In this document: positions 1-9,979 of the stretch, piece after piece | Position numbering within the stretch: the stretch's first letter is position 1 | How the letters are laid out: every line of letters starts with the position of its first letter | NCBI GenBank assembly: GCA_035048815.1 | Contig: JAUCBN010000021.1 | Location: 5,115,501-5,179,500 of the forward strand | Source: Abelmoschus esculentus | Lineage: Eukaryota > Streptophyta > Magnoliopsida > Malvales > Malvaceae | Reading direction: 5' to 3' | Length of the DNA: 64,000 bases | Made by a program: the position numbers and the translations under genes | The notes under the pieces: generated by a model | Databases searched by the model: none | What the model saw: only the letters and a program-made list of their open reading frames with translations | Told to the model about the DNA's origin: nothing

Positions 1-280
1 AAATATAGAGAATATCAATACCATTGTAATTGATTTTAAGAATGTTTACTTATTTATTTTGGCAAATGGTGGTTTGCGCCCAATAGACATTGAGGACTAT
101 TACTCAAATGAAGCCTGAGAGAAAAATTTACTTGCACAATTGCAGAAGACCCGATTTAAAATTTTCTTGGTTTGTGACCAACTCAAAGCCATTGGCTTTG
201 GGACAATGCACCCCACCTTCCATGACTCGCCGATGCTAAAAAATCTTTCACATTAAACCCTAAAATTTAGCATGCTATGT

Positions 281-370
281 CTATAAATCCTAGCCACTCC
301 TTCCTACCATTGAAAAATGTATGCTGATTGAAACTGCATTTTATTTTAAGGTTTTTCTTTTTTATTTCAG
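281..370 (+). promoter_or_regulatory. TATA box and intron acceptor of decayed peptide gene, copy 1
   Basis: A TATA box (TATAAAT) lies at 282-288. A pyrimidine-rich run ending in a consensus acceptor (TTTATTTCAG) follows at 361-370, 24 bases before the start codon of the remnant at 394. The same order (TATA box, pyrimidine-rich acceptor, short leader, start codon) is found at 3,636-3,857, and the sequences after the TATA box resemble each other. I infer a 5'UTR intron just before the coding region in both copies. Confidence 0.4.
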
Positions 371-393
371 GGCTTAGACTTTAGAGTTTTTCC

Positions 394-471
394 GATGATA
401 ACTTTGCCACCATCTTTATTGCACTACTGCTGTTTTCAACAAACCTGGACTCCAATGGGAAACGAGGATAG
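394..471 (+). pseudogene. Frameshifted small secreted-peptide gene remnant, copy 1
   Basis: This is a decayed paralogue of the remnant at 3,855-4,097. After the ATG, a one-base deletion within the first three codons shifts the frame. In the shifted frame the sequence codes for a hydrophobic stretch (FATIFIALLLFSTNLDSNGK) that matches the other copy position by position: F..I..A.L.FS..L...GK. It is followed within three codons by a stop. The hydrophobic core and small residues are typical of a secretory signal peptide. No mature peptide is recognisable downstream. The family is unknown to me; short plant signalling or defence-peptide precursors have this layout, but nothing here assigns one. 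Confidence 0.4.
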
Positions 472-648
472 AATCTGATATATCTCCATCTTCTTATAGT
501 AAAACTTTTAAGGTATACATTTTTTTGGACCATAGATATTTTTTTTGATAGATATTAACAGTAAAAAACTTTAAAAAATTAGAAAAAAATAATTATCATT
601 TTTATTCATTTATCATCATTTAACGGTTTCAAAAATATATAAAACTAA

Positions 649-858
649 ATGATTTTTGAAGTGTTTTTCGAAACTGGCAAGCTGGTTGTGGAATCCAACT
701 CCTATGTGACACTCAACTGGGTGTTTTCTAAGGACAGTCGAGTGCAAACAGCTTCGGAAATGAATCATAATTTGATGATAAGTTTATCTTTTCTAGCTGA
801 TCCTTTATGTTTCTTCCTCAACCACTTGGGGGGAAAAGTTGCAGATTTGGAGTTTTAA
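649..858 (+). pseudogene. Possible RNase H-like remnant (LINE-derived), very weak
   Basis: An open frame of 69 codons begins with a segment reading ETGKLVVESNSYVTLNWV. This resembles the strand-plus-helix segment of plant LINE RNase H domains (typically LIVESDS.NA..WV). The remainder does not match the expected continuation. It could be a chance frame. There is no conserved catalytic set, no neighbouring reverse transcriptase and no poly(A) tail. Confidence 0.2.
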
Positions 859-1909
859 GTTTCTTCCAAGAACTAAAAAATAAGCTTCAAAAACTAATAC
901 ATATGGTGTCATATTGGAAGGAATTTAGAAATAAGTTAATATAAACATTTTTAACGATATTTTTAATATGTTTTAAGGATAAATTTTATCGGAGGTCCTT
1001 TTGTTTGGGCTTGTTTTATTTTGGTCATCCATTTTGACAAAAAAAATTATTCTTATCACTTATGTTTTGATTTGTTTTATTTTGGTCATTGTATCATTAA
1101 CACTCGCTAATTTAATAACGTGACAATTTAAAAAGTGTTAGGCTAAAAATAAACATCAAATAAAAAATAAAAAAAAATAGATCGATCTGGTTTTATCTTT
1201 TTTGATAATGGTCGAATTAGTTACGTTGATGACTAGAGTTGAGGAGGCTCGGGTTTGGGTAGATCTAAGGCTTAGATCAGGGAAGCGTGGGTTGATTCAC
1301 TTGAATCGGGTTTGAAATTTTAGGGCTCATAATAATTTTTTTTGGAGATTATGAATTTTTAAGGTTTCGACACGACAATCGAAACCAGACGGTGGTCGGA
1401 GTTGCTTCATGGTGGCCGATGAATAGTAGAGTTAGGTCAGTGAGGGATGATATAAGATTTAGGGGCGGAGGAAATTGTGTTATTCTATCGTGTTCTTCGA
1501 TGTTCTATATGTTCATAAAGAACAATGAAGAACATCGTTTGGTGATTTAGGCTAAATTTTTTTATGGTAATTAATTTTTTTAAAAAATAAATATTATATT
1601 GATGGTTGGGTGAGATGAGTGATAGATCAGATAGGTTTTAATTTTTTTATCCAAATTATTACTCATTTTATCTACAACTCAATTTAAATAGATTGAATTT
1701 TTATTTTATCAAGTTTTTAAAATTTTAGTTGATTTGGGTGAGTAGAATGAATCATTATCCATGAGTAATTGTCAATCCTATATAAAAATTGGAACCTTTT
1801 CCTCACCTACTAAAAAATTATGTAATAGGTCATTCTCGTCACGTTATTTATGAAGCAACCGATTAAAAATATTTATTTAATTATTTTTTCATATCATCTT
1901 TTTAACCTA
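859..1909. other. AT-rich stretch with a degraded LTR-like segment and imperfect palindrome
   Basis: I see no gene. The stretch 1,200-1,560 is locally GC-richer and ends in an imperfect palindrome at 1,498-1,537, with arms CGATGTTC...GAACATCG around an AT-rich centre. The same type of GTTCTTC/GAAGAAC palindrome sits in the LTRs of the two Ogre/Tat elements (23,035-23,069 and 38,116-38,144), also after a stretch rich in GGCCG and GGTGG. I infer a relic of a related LTR, but the flanks are too degraded to set borders. Confidence 0.25.
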
Positions 1910-1918
1910 GTGAATCTC

Positions 1919-2173
1919 GGGTGCAAATCGTCTGCCTCTTTATCATACATCCATTTGTGCCTAGCTTTAAATTGAAGGGTTTAGGGTTCAAAGTTCAATG
2001 TTAGGGGTTGTGGTTAGGGTTTAGGGAATTAGGAGTAGGTTGTATTTTTTAGGGTATAAGATTTAGGGTTTAGGATATAGAAAAAAGGTTAGGGCTTAAA
2101 ATTTAATTTTTAAAAAATTTTCTACAAGAGACATAGATGAAGACATGATAAAGAGGTAAGAGAAATTTTACTC
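1919..2173 (+). mobile_element. MULE-type MITE, copy 1 (perfect 9-bp TSD)
   Basis: This is a 255-bp non-autonomous element. Its ends are imperfect terminal inverted repeats of about 30 bp: GGGTGCAAATCGTCTGCC at the left, and the complement of GAGTAAAATTTCTCTTACC at the right, both followed inward by CTCTTTATCAT. Perfect 9-bp direct repeats GTGAATCTC flank it at 1,910-1,918 and 2,174-2,182. A 9-bp target duplication is characteristic of Mutator-like elements. The interior carries several TTTAGGG and near-TTTAGGG heptamers and no coding capacity. A second, inverted copy lies at 2,832-3,092. Confidence 0.8.
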
Positions 2174-2182
2174 GTGAATCTC

Positions 2183-2822
2183 CACTAATATTTATATAAA
2201 TTAAATTTAAAAATAATTTTTATCAAGTAAAAATTCAATTAATAAAGTAAAAAATAATTAAATAAATATTTTTAATTAATTAATATCATAAATAATATAA
2301 CGGGATTTAACTCTAATATAATTTCTCCTCACCCACCGAGCTTAACACAGACAACTCCGAGTTATTAGCAGCCAAAACTGCACGAGGGCGCTGCTGAGAT
2401 TGTGAAATCATTGAGGTTCCGCCACCAATCTTCCTCTTTATATAACAATATTTAAATAGTATTTTTTATATATAAAATAAATATTTATTATTAGATTAAA
2501 TCAATTTATTAAAAAATACACGTGTCAAAACTAAAAAAGGGCAAGAATAATTAGATTGGTTGTACCCTTTAATTGTATGCCAATATTTAAACCCATTATA
2601 ATAAAATGATTTTTCTTAAATATGACATTTTAATAGTAATATTAATTTTTATTATATTATTTAATTTATAAAATAAATTTCTAATAAAATTTCATGTAAA
2701 ATTTTATAAATATCATGCAAATTTACTAGGTTTAAGGTAACATAACACATAATGAGTTTTTTTTACTATTTATACAATATGATTTCTAAAAGTATTTTCT
2801 TGATAAAAAACGAAACGATGGT
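2183..2822. other. AT-rich spacer between the two MITEs
   Basis: About 640 bases of AT-rich DNA, with one less AT-rich patch around 2,330-2,430. I see no coding region, RNA gene or repeat with clear borders. Confidence 0.5.
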
Positions 2823-2831
2823 TTACTGTTC

Positions 2832-3092
2832 GAGTGAAAATTCTCTGTCTCTTTATTATACCTTTCATGCTTTCTATTGAAATTTTCTAAAAAATTAAAT
2901 TTAAAATCATAACCCTTATTTTCTATATCTTAAACCCTAAACTCTATACCCTAAAAAATACATCCTACCCTTAATTCTCTAAACTCTAACTACAACCCTA
3001 AATCTTAAACCCCAAATACTACACCCTAAACCCTGTAATTTAAAACAAAAGCATAAAAGTAGGTATGAGAAAAAGATAGACGATTTGCACTC
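2832..3092 (-). mobile_element. MULE-type MITE, copy 2, inverted (perfect 9-bp TSD)
   Basis: This 261-bp element is the reverse complement of the MITE at 1,919-2,173, with high similarity along its whole length by eye. It begins GAGTGAAAATTCTCTG and ends in the complement of GAGTGCAAATCGTCTA. Perfect 9-bp direct repeats TTACTGTTC at 2,823-2,831 and 3,093-3,101 flank it. The interior shows CCCTAAA-like heptamers, the complement of those in copy 1. The different target duplications show two independent insertions rather than one segmental inversion. Confidence 0.8.
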
Positions 3093-3101
3093 TTACTGTT
3101 C

Positions 3102-3635
3102 AAGAAATATTATTCCTGCGATCATTTTATTATTGTATCTTATAGGAGATAAATGTCCAATATTTTTTTTAGAATACTATAATAGTGGATGAATTTATCT
3201 ATAGAAAATTGTAATTTCACAAAAAATGGTGGATTCAGGTTTAAGTAAGGTGGGTCTATGCTCACCTTAAACTTTTTAAAGTTATATATTTATCCTTAAT
3301 TTTTTTTTTATTTTTTTATGAATTAATTTATAAATTTTTATAATATTTAAGGTTTATACCCATTCTAAGATTTTGAAATTTTATATGTACCTATCTTCAA
3401 ATATATTTTTGGACCCGTCACTATTCACGGTTAATTAGTTTCGAATCTGCATTCAAATTTATAATTGATCATTTTTTTCTCCCTTGGATTATCTTGTCTA
3501 CCTACAGTAAAAGCAGATCAACGTCGACTCCGAGCTGACCTTGCGTATATATAGAGAGAGGTGTATTTAATTGATTCTATAGCCTAATGACTAAATATAT
3601 AAATTTATTATAAAAGATAGCGGGCCACCTAGGGC
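3102..3635. other. AT-rich region upstream of peptide-gene remnant 2
   Basis: No gene or repeat with definable borders is visible. The last 100 bases lead into the TATA box at 3,636. Confidence 0.4.
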
Positions 3636-3834
3636 TATAAAATCCCAAGCCCTCTTTTTTTTCACCACACAATATTCCCTCCGAGTTGAACCTGATACTT
3701 AACCTACTTTACTTTTAAATTTTTACTTCCTCTTTAACATTATATGTATAATACCTTGGAAATCTTATCTCCCATAGAAAAAAGACAGACTGATTAAAAT
3801 TGTCCATAATAAATTATTTGCTTTTTCATTGCAG
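3636..3834 (+). promoter_or_regulatory. TATA box and intron acceptor of decayed peptide gene, copy 2
   Basis: TATAAAAT is at 3,636-3,643, followed by a pyrimidine-rich leader. A strong acceptor (CTTTTTCATTGCAG) ends at 3,834, 20 bases before the start codon at 3,855. The arrangement matches that at 281-394, which supports descent from one gene with an intron in its 5'UTR. The donor is not certain. Confidence 0.45.
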
Positions 3835-3854
3835 GTTTTAGAGTCTTTTTGAAG

Positions 3855-4097
3855 ATGAAGAACTTTGTGTCTATCCTTTTCGCCATGTTGATGTTTTCGG
3901 CTATCCTGAAAGCTGATGGAAAATGAATGATCCTTGAGAAAATGCGTGAGCTAAACAATCATCAAGTGGACCGAAACAAGATAGACAAAGATGACAACTC
4001 AAGACTCATCACTACCTAGAGGAAAACCGAGGTCGATCCAGCACACCATATCTTTTACAACGAAACCAACCCTTTATATCAAACCCGTAGGCCTTGA
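3855..4097 (+). pseudogene. Small secreted-peptide gene remnant, copy 2 (two in-frame stops)
   Basis: One frame of about 80 codons runs from the ATG to the TGA at 4,095, interrupted by TGA at 3,924-3,926 and TAG in the stretch that follows. It starts with a clear signal peptide (MKNFVSILFAMLMFSAILKA). A charged middle (MRELNNHQVDRNKIDKDD) and a basic tail ending NPLYQTRRP follow. There are no cysteines, so it is not a defensin-like peptide in this form. The layout of short precursor, signal peptide and conserved-looking C-terminus is that of plant signalling-peptide precursors. The tail shares only NPL with the CLE 12-mer, which is too little to assign it. Copy 1 at 394 shows it belongs to a small duplicated family. 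Confidence 0.45.
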
Positions 4098-4876
4098 AGC
4101 GGATGAGTCTGCGACTGTGCAACTTGGTCTGAGCTAGATTTACAATAAATATTGTGTGTGTTTGACAATAAAACTAGGATTTAACATGTTAAAATAATCC
4201 TAGAGCATATACGTATAATACGTATGTGTATAACAATGTTAAGTTTCTATAACAATATCTATGTTAAATAAGTGTGTTCGGTTTGATTATATTGCAATCT
4301 CTGAAAATCTAGGTTTGTATGGAATAAAAAAGGCCAAGTTTAGCTTAATTGTTGGATTTTTATTTCTTATATATTGTAATCTTGAACCAACCTCTGTTGC
4401 TCAGATAAAGAGAAACGACAGGATAAAACAAACCCTAACTGATTTTCTTCATTCTGTGAAAATTTAAAGTATATATTAGTATCTATTTAACTCTGGTAAG
4501 AAAATGAGAGGATTAATTGAGCAATAAATTTATAGTTTATAAATATTTATTTTATTTTGAGTAAAATTGAATAATAATAATATATTTTAAAATTCTATTT
4601 TCTAAAACATCTAAACTCGAAGATAATCGTCCGAACTACCACCATTACACTGGAGTTAGCTTCGCTTACGACCGAATTTAGGGACAGCCCCTTAAAAAAT
4701 ATTAAAAGTGATTATGCAGTTATTAATTTAGAGGAAAAAACATATCTACATGGAAATACGTAAAATATATACATATTAAAAAGCAAGTAAAAATGTATAT
4801 ATCAATATATAATAAATACTACTCAATTGAAAACTAAAATTAAAAAATAAAATTATAAACAATGAAGGAGAATATA
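4098..4876. other. AT-rich stretch without recognisable gene
   Basis: An open frame of 68 codons at 4,261-4,467 has no recognisable motif and is probably chance. The rest is AT-rich with no structure I can define. Confidence 0.4.
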
Positions 4877-5670
4877 AAGAGGTGTTAAAATTAGGGTATA
4901 GAAATTTCGGCCTATGTCCCGATCCGAGTTTTTGGATATCCGGTACGGCTGACAGTTCTTCAGGTATCCGAAAAATCTGATATCGAGTACCTGAATTATA
5001 TTTCTTTTAATTTTAAATTTAATCTTAAAAAATACACATAAATTTAAAATTTTAAATTATATAATCTAACATCCAAACATAAAAAAATAAACTTACATAA
5101 AAAAATATCAAGTAGAACTCTAATTTTTATATTAAAAATATTAAAATAATTAAAATATCAAAAAACGAAGACTTTGAAAAATATATAAAAAAATTAAAAC
5201 ATACTCAATAAAGAATTTCATATAGCTTAAGCAACTGAATTGATTCCATAACAAAAGACAAATACACAAGAAAAATAGCCATGGCCGCACATTGCACAAT
5301 AAACAATGGAGGGATCCGAATGGAAATTGGAACAAATAATTATCCAAAAGGAAATTGGAATCACTTTTCCTGGGACTTTGGCTCCACTCTCTTGTTAGAC
5401 AAACAAAACAAATCAATGTTAATATAAATTATAGATTTAAAAATAAGAATTTGAATAACAATAATATCAAGATTTTTTAATATATAAATAATTATAGAGG
5501 ATGCGGGTACCCGAGAATTTTTATATTTGATACCTAGGCCCGATCCGGGAAATTCTGGGTCGGGTACCCGATTCGAATTTTTAATATTTTAAAAAAATAT
5601 CCGATTTTTTATACCGGTTGATGGGTTAACGGGTTAAATCATCCGGATCAGATATTTTTGAACACCTCTA
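4877..5670. mobile_element. hAT-like non-autonomous element
   Basis: The ends form terminal inverted repeats: AAGAGGTGTTAAAAT at the left and the complement of TAGAGGTGTTCAAAAAT at the right. This is close to the (C/T)AGAGGTGTTCAAA ends of plant hAT derivatives. The outer interior on both sides carries CCGATCC, GGGTACCCG and GGATATCCG-like stretches, as in common hAT MITEs. The 8-bp flanks (AGAATATA and ATACATTA) match only partly, so any target duplication is degraded. There is no transposase coding. Confidence 0.5.
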
Positions 5671-5733
5671 ATACATTATATACACAATTATAAAATTTTA
5701 AAAAAAACATTATATATAATAATACATATATAT

Positions 5734-6044
5734 TTTCACGACCCGTTCTTTGTGATACGGTCGTGACATCGCGGGACCGAGCGAGATGCTTTTGGTTGTG
5801 CTTAAAGCTTGGGAGCGGGATAGCATTGAGAATATAGTACGTGCCGAGCAGTCGTCCTATCTTAGGATGGGCGTGCTGATCGCGCACCACACTGGTCGGG
5901 AGCTATCCCCGCTTCCCTGATGAGCCCATGGGAGGGCGAAACCAGGGAGCATCGGAGATCGTAAAGGCTGAACCTTGGGTATGTGAGAGACCTGAGGTGC
6001 CGCATGGGTAGAAGTCTCTGCGCCAAAACTCTGACCCCGTGACA
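5734..6044 (+). repeat. 5' LTR of the TRIM element
   Basis: A 311-bp LTR. The expected TGTCACGACC start is mutated to TTTTCACGACC here but intact in the 3' copy. It ends GTGACA immediately before the PBS. A short inverted repeat (CACGACC...GGTCGTG) lies in its first 35 bases. Confidence 0.7.
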
Positions 6045-6046
6045 AG

Positions 6047-6059
6047 TGGTATCAGAGTG
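6047..6059 (+). other. Primer-binding site (initiator tRNA-Met type)
   Basis: TGGTATCAGAGTG begins two bases after the LTR end. Its first 11 bases match the standard sequence complementary to the 3' end of initiator tRNA-Met, used by most plant Ty1 and many Ty3 elements. Confidence 0.75.
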
Positions 6060-6328
6060 AGGCTGTGTGCTAGCTGTGTGTTTACCAAGCGCCCCATTAC
6101 TGCGGAGCGAGTCATGTTGACGAGCGTATTAGCTCGTATCCCATGAAGAGGGTGTTCAAAAGTAGGTCCTCTAGAGACGAGGACGGGTAGGCAAGAAGCC
6201 GTAGCGAAAGTTCTCCGGAAGTGCGACCCCTATCAGTGGTCGAGTTTGGGGGAATTGCACACTAGTTCCTGGCGAATCTAAAGAGAAGGTTAAGAGTTCC
6301 TCACCATGCACGAGGGCGTGCATGAATC

Positions 6329-6341
6329 AAGTGGGGGAGTT
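6329..6341 (+). other. Polypurine tract of the TRIM element
   Basis: A purine-rich run (AAGTGGGGGAG) ends just before the TGTCACGACC start of the right LTR, the usual site of plus-strand priming. Confidence 0.65.
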
Positions 6342-6549
6342 TGTCACGACCCGTTCTTTGTGACACGGTCGTGACATCGTAGGACCGAGCGAGATGCTTC
6401 TGGTTGTGCTTAAAGCTTGGGAGCGGGATAGCATTGAGAGTATAGTACGTGCCGAGCAGTCATCCTATCTTAGGATGGGCGTGCTGATCGCGCACCACAC
6501 TGGTTGGGAGCTATCCCCGATTCCTTGATGAGCCCATGGGAGGGCGAAA
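6342..6549 (+). repeat. 3' LTR of the TRIM element, truncated
   Basis: It matches the first 208 bases of the 5' LTR at an offset of 608 with a handful of substitutions. It ends abruptly at the junction with the Athila LTR remnant; a single C is shared at the join. Confidence 0.75.
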
Positions 6550-6721
6550 CTTAGTTAAACAAATCCACTTATCTTTGTTTTTACTTTATCTTTTAGGAGC
6601 AAGGGAACAAAGGAAGACACATTAAGTATACCAATCCCTGTAGAGACGATACACGATATACTTATCACTTTATTACTTACAACGTGTACATTGCACAGTT
6701 GCGCTATTATTACACGCAACA
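6550..6721 (+). repeat. 5' LTR remnant of element A
   Basis: This is the last 172 bases of the LTR, matching the end of the LTR at 41,175-42,431. The first ~1,085 bases were lost at the junction with the TRIM. It ends CGCAACA before the PBS. Confidence 0.75.
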
Positions 6722-6727
6722 AGTTTT

Positions 6728-6745
6728 TGGCGCCGTTACCGGGGA
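6728..6745 (+). other. Primer-binding site of element A (tRNA-Asp type)
   Basis: TGGCGCCGTTACCGGGGA starts six bases after the LTR end. Athila-lineage elements use a PBS of this type (TGGCGCCGTTGCCGGGGA). Confidence 0.75.
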
Positions 6746-6859
6746 TTGACAACTAAATTTTGTTTTCTTTATTTTCTTGCTCTTTAACCATTTTTTTATT
6801 TAACTTTAATTCTAACTATTCATTATTTATTTTTTTATTAAGTTTGACTTATCTGGTAT

Positions 6860-8513
6860 ATGACCAGGGCAAACCCGAGTGGTCCATTGTACGAATTGGA
6901 TCTTGAAATCGAACGCACAGGACACCATCTGAGGCACAATCTGTTTCAAGTCATGGATGATCCACCAAGAGGACAAATTCCACCTATTGATCATAATGTA
7001 CTGCCACCAGCAATGTCGCAGCAGCCACCGCCGCGACCATTACCGAGGCAGTTCACTATTAGAGACTTTCTAGTGGAAGACCTAAATGGACTAAACCCCG
7101 ACGTAGTCACCCCAGAAATTGAAGCAACCCACTTTGAGCTCAAACCAGTGATGTTCAACATGTTGAACACAATTGGACAGTTTAGTGGGTCTGCTACTGA
7201 AGATGCAAGGCAGCATCTTAAATCTTTCATGGAAGTGTGCAATTCTTTCAAGATCCATGGAGTCCATGACGATATTTTACGATTAAAGTTGTTCCTCTAT
7301 TCACTGAGGGATAGGGCAAAAACTTGGTTAAATGACATCTCGGCAGGATTATAGGATCTTGGGAGGAAGTCTGCCGACAATTCATTATGAGGTTTAATCC
7401 AACAAATCTCTATGATCGCATCCTAATGAAATCACATCATTCCGGCAGGATGATGATGAACCGATGTATGAGGCATAGGAACGCTACAGAAAATTGTTAA
7501 ACAAATGCCCACTACATGGTTTTCCCTTGTGGACGCAAGTCTCCATGTTTTATAATGCTATCAATGCCTCCACAAAGATGATGCTAGATGCTTCCGCAAA
7601 TAGGACACTTTTGGATAGAGCACCCGCGGAGGCCATTGAGATTCTAAACAAACTCGCAAGGAACGATTTTCAGTTCCCCACATCAAGGCGGGGAGGAATG
7701 AGACGCCATACCATGGTCCATGAATTAGACACACCCAGTTCAGTGGCAGCACAATTGACTTCTCTGACCAAGATGGTTCAGAATATGCAAGCCCAGATAA
7801 ATATACATGAGGTTAAGGTAGTCAACTCATATGATTACATACAAGATGAGAAAACCAGCCTGTATGTTGGAAATTATAACAGGAACAATCAAATGATGTC
7901 CAATAATTACAATCCATCCTGGAAAAGGCATCCAAATTTTTCATGAAGTAACCCTAATAATACCTTAAATCCAATCAACCAAGCCCCTAGATTCCAGAAC
8001 CAAAGTCAGAACCTGCCGCAGCAGTACACTCAGCAGTCCATGCCACTGCAGCAGGTACAACAGCAGCAGTCTCTAAATGCACTGGCAGATTCTCTCATGG
8101 CTTTCATGACAAAGACTATTGCATGCATGGCTGAGAATAGCCGCTTCATGAAGCGTACTGATGACTTCATGAACCGAACTGAAATAAGACTTCAGAACCA
8201 GGAGGCTGCAATCAAATCTTTAGAAACCTAAGTTGGTCAATTTGTCCAACGATAAAACACTCGACTACTAGGGGGTTTACCTAGCAATACTTAGGTTGCT
8301 AAGGTGTTAGGCCACGAGCAATGCAAGGTAATTACGACAAGAAGTGGCCTACAATCAAAAGATAAAGAAGGCCCATCAACCGATAGAGTCCAACCAGAAA
8401 AGCAACATCATGAGGACTCAGAAGCTGAGTAGGACCCTGCCGAAAGCACTGCCACGGCAGCAGAACCAGAAACACCTATTGAGGCAACTGCAGATAAGTT
8501 CATCCCAAGTATT
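6860..8513 (+). pseudogene. Athila-type gag of element A, disrupted and without its zinc knuckle
   Basis: Gag forms the nucleocapsid. The frame from 6,860 carries the diagnostic Athila gag core: DFLVEDLNGLNP, then HFELKPVMFNMLNTIGQF, then EDARQHLKSF, and LRLKLFLYSLRDRAKTWL near 7,300. A frameshift follows near 7,350, and the chain resumes at 7,494-7,946 and 7,960-8,230 with further stops. Compared with the related gag in element I (62,131-63,893), the segment encoding the CX2CX3HX4C zinc knuckle is missing here (around 7,835). A glutamine-rich stretch and a coiled-coil-like segment (RTEIRLQNQEAAIKSLET) follow. The coding sequence is cut by element B at 8,513 and continues at 23,783. Confidence 0.8.
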
Positions 8514-9979
8514 TTTCGTGACCTCTTTAAAAACACAAATTTAGGTGAAAAATAACTTGATGATTAGTTTTGAAAAATCCAAACTTTACCGCTTTTAATC
8601 TTGAAAAAAATCAAATTTTAGGAAAAATATATAATTTAACTTTAAAATTGACTTTGAGTCGCCACCGGCCACTTTGGTATGCCAGACACCATAAAACAAA
8701 CCAGAGATTCATTTAAAAACTTTTGGGTTCGGGAGTCGGTTACGTGTAAGGATGGCCTTTACAAACGCCCCCAAAAATTGGTACCTTATTAATTTCACGT
8801 GGCATTTTGATATTTTGAAGATAGATATTAATTTAATTCTCCATTGTTAATCAAACATTATTTGAATTGAGGATATCCTTTTGATTTAGAAATTACATCA
8901 TCTTTAAACTTGGGTTGAACGAGACGTCCTCTAGATAGGAAACCTCACCCAAATTTAAAGGAATATAACTTCCGCCTCGAAAGGTTAAAATAAAATACAT
9001 GACCGTTATTATCTTGTTCATTTTAAGTTCTAATCCTACAAAGGCTCCATTAATTAAGTGTTAAAACCTAAGTTACTAATGTCACTAGTTGTTTACCTAT
9101 CAATTTTATTTAATACTAAGCCTAAGTTATTTTATCAAAATTCTAGGTTTTAATAGCACATAAATTCGATACCAAGGTACACTCTTTAGGCCAACATCAT
9201 GGCACGTCAAAATATCAGTCTCTTTAGTGTATCCGAGATATAAGATTAAAATATTATTATTTGCTAATTATCTCCCTATTTAATTAATTAATTAATTAAA
9301 GCGACTAGTCCTAAAGGGATCTAAATTAATTAACTAAATGTTAATTAAATGATCTCCCTAAAAATATGCCATGCAATACTCAAAATAAAACATAATTAAA
9401 ATAAAACAAAAGTAAAGGAACTTGATAATTTTATTTAGAACATGAGAGTACAAATTAAATCAAAATTGTCATCATAAGTACAAAGGGACTTGCATTGGTA
9501 AAGATAAAAGGAAGAGTAATCGAACCGAAGGATGAATTAGATTTAATTAAATGTGTAATTAATTTTAAAGTTTAGAAATTTTTAATTAAATTAATTATTT
9601 AATTAAATTTTCCTAATCTTCAAATTTTAATTGAAACCTAATTAAAGTCTAATTTTTAGGTTTTTTTAAAGTTCGATTAGGGTTGAATTAGATCTAATTA
9701 AGTTAGGCTAATTTTAAAAATTATCTTAGAAATTAATTAAAATAATTAATTAAAATTATTTTCAAATTTTAAGAATTAAATTAAACCTAATTAAAGTCTA
9801 ATTTGGTGAATCTAAGTTTTAAAGTTCAAAGGCTAAACTAGACTTAATTAAGTTGGGTCAATTTTAAAATTTGTCTTTAGAAATTAATTAAAATTAATTA
9901 AAATAATTAATTAAAATTATTTTCTAAATTTTAAGAATTAAATTAAACCTAATTAAAGTCTAATTTTTAGGTTCTAGGG
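8514..9979 (-). repeat. 3' LTR of element B, missing its 5' ~1.27 kb
   Basis: It matches the terminal half of the LTR at 21,039-23,777 almost base for base up to about 22,505. There the left copy passes directly into the internal 3' region at GGCAACCCCTAG. So the U3 portion of this LTR, the PPT and the hairpin-repeat array seen in element C were deleted together. Confidence 0.8.

Larger units (their letters stand above)
5734..6549 (+). mobile_element. TRIM-type miniature LTR retrotransposon, 3' LTR truncated
   Basis: Two direct repeats (5,734-6,044 and 6,342-6,549) flank only about 297 bases. The left repeat is followed at 6,047 by a good initiator-tRNA-Met primer-binding site (TGGTATCAGAG). 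The right repeat is preceded by a polypurine tract (AAGTGGGGGAG). This LTR-PBS-PPT-LTR order with no coding capacity defines a terminal-repeat retrotransposon in miniature. The second LTR stops after 208 of about 311 bases, exactly where an Athila LTR remnant begins, so the right end was lost in a deletion or recombination. Confidence 0.75.

Noticed and set aside
1950..3060. Interstitial telomere repeat
   Set aside because: The TTTAGGG heptamers are degenerate, scattered and confined to two MITEs with clear ends and target duplications.
3855..4097. CLE peptide precursor
   Set aside because: Length and signal peptide fit and the tail has NPL, but the rest of the 12-residue CLE motif, including its R, P and H/N positions, does not match.
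4261..5416. Open frames at 4,261-4,467 (+) and 5,150-5,416 (-)
   Set aside because: No motif or homologue recognised; the second lies inside a hAT-like element. Length is within chance for this composition.
5734..6044. Cassandra-type TRIM with 5S rRNA promoter
   Set aside because: An AAGCTTGGGAG and an AGGATGGG string recall 5S boxes A and C, but their spacing is far too long and no box order matches.
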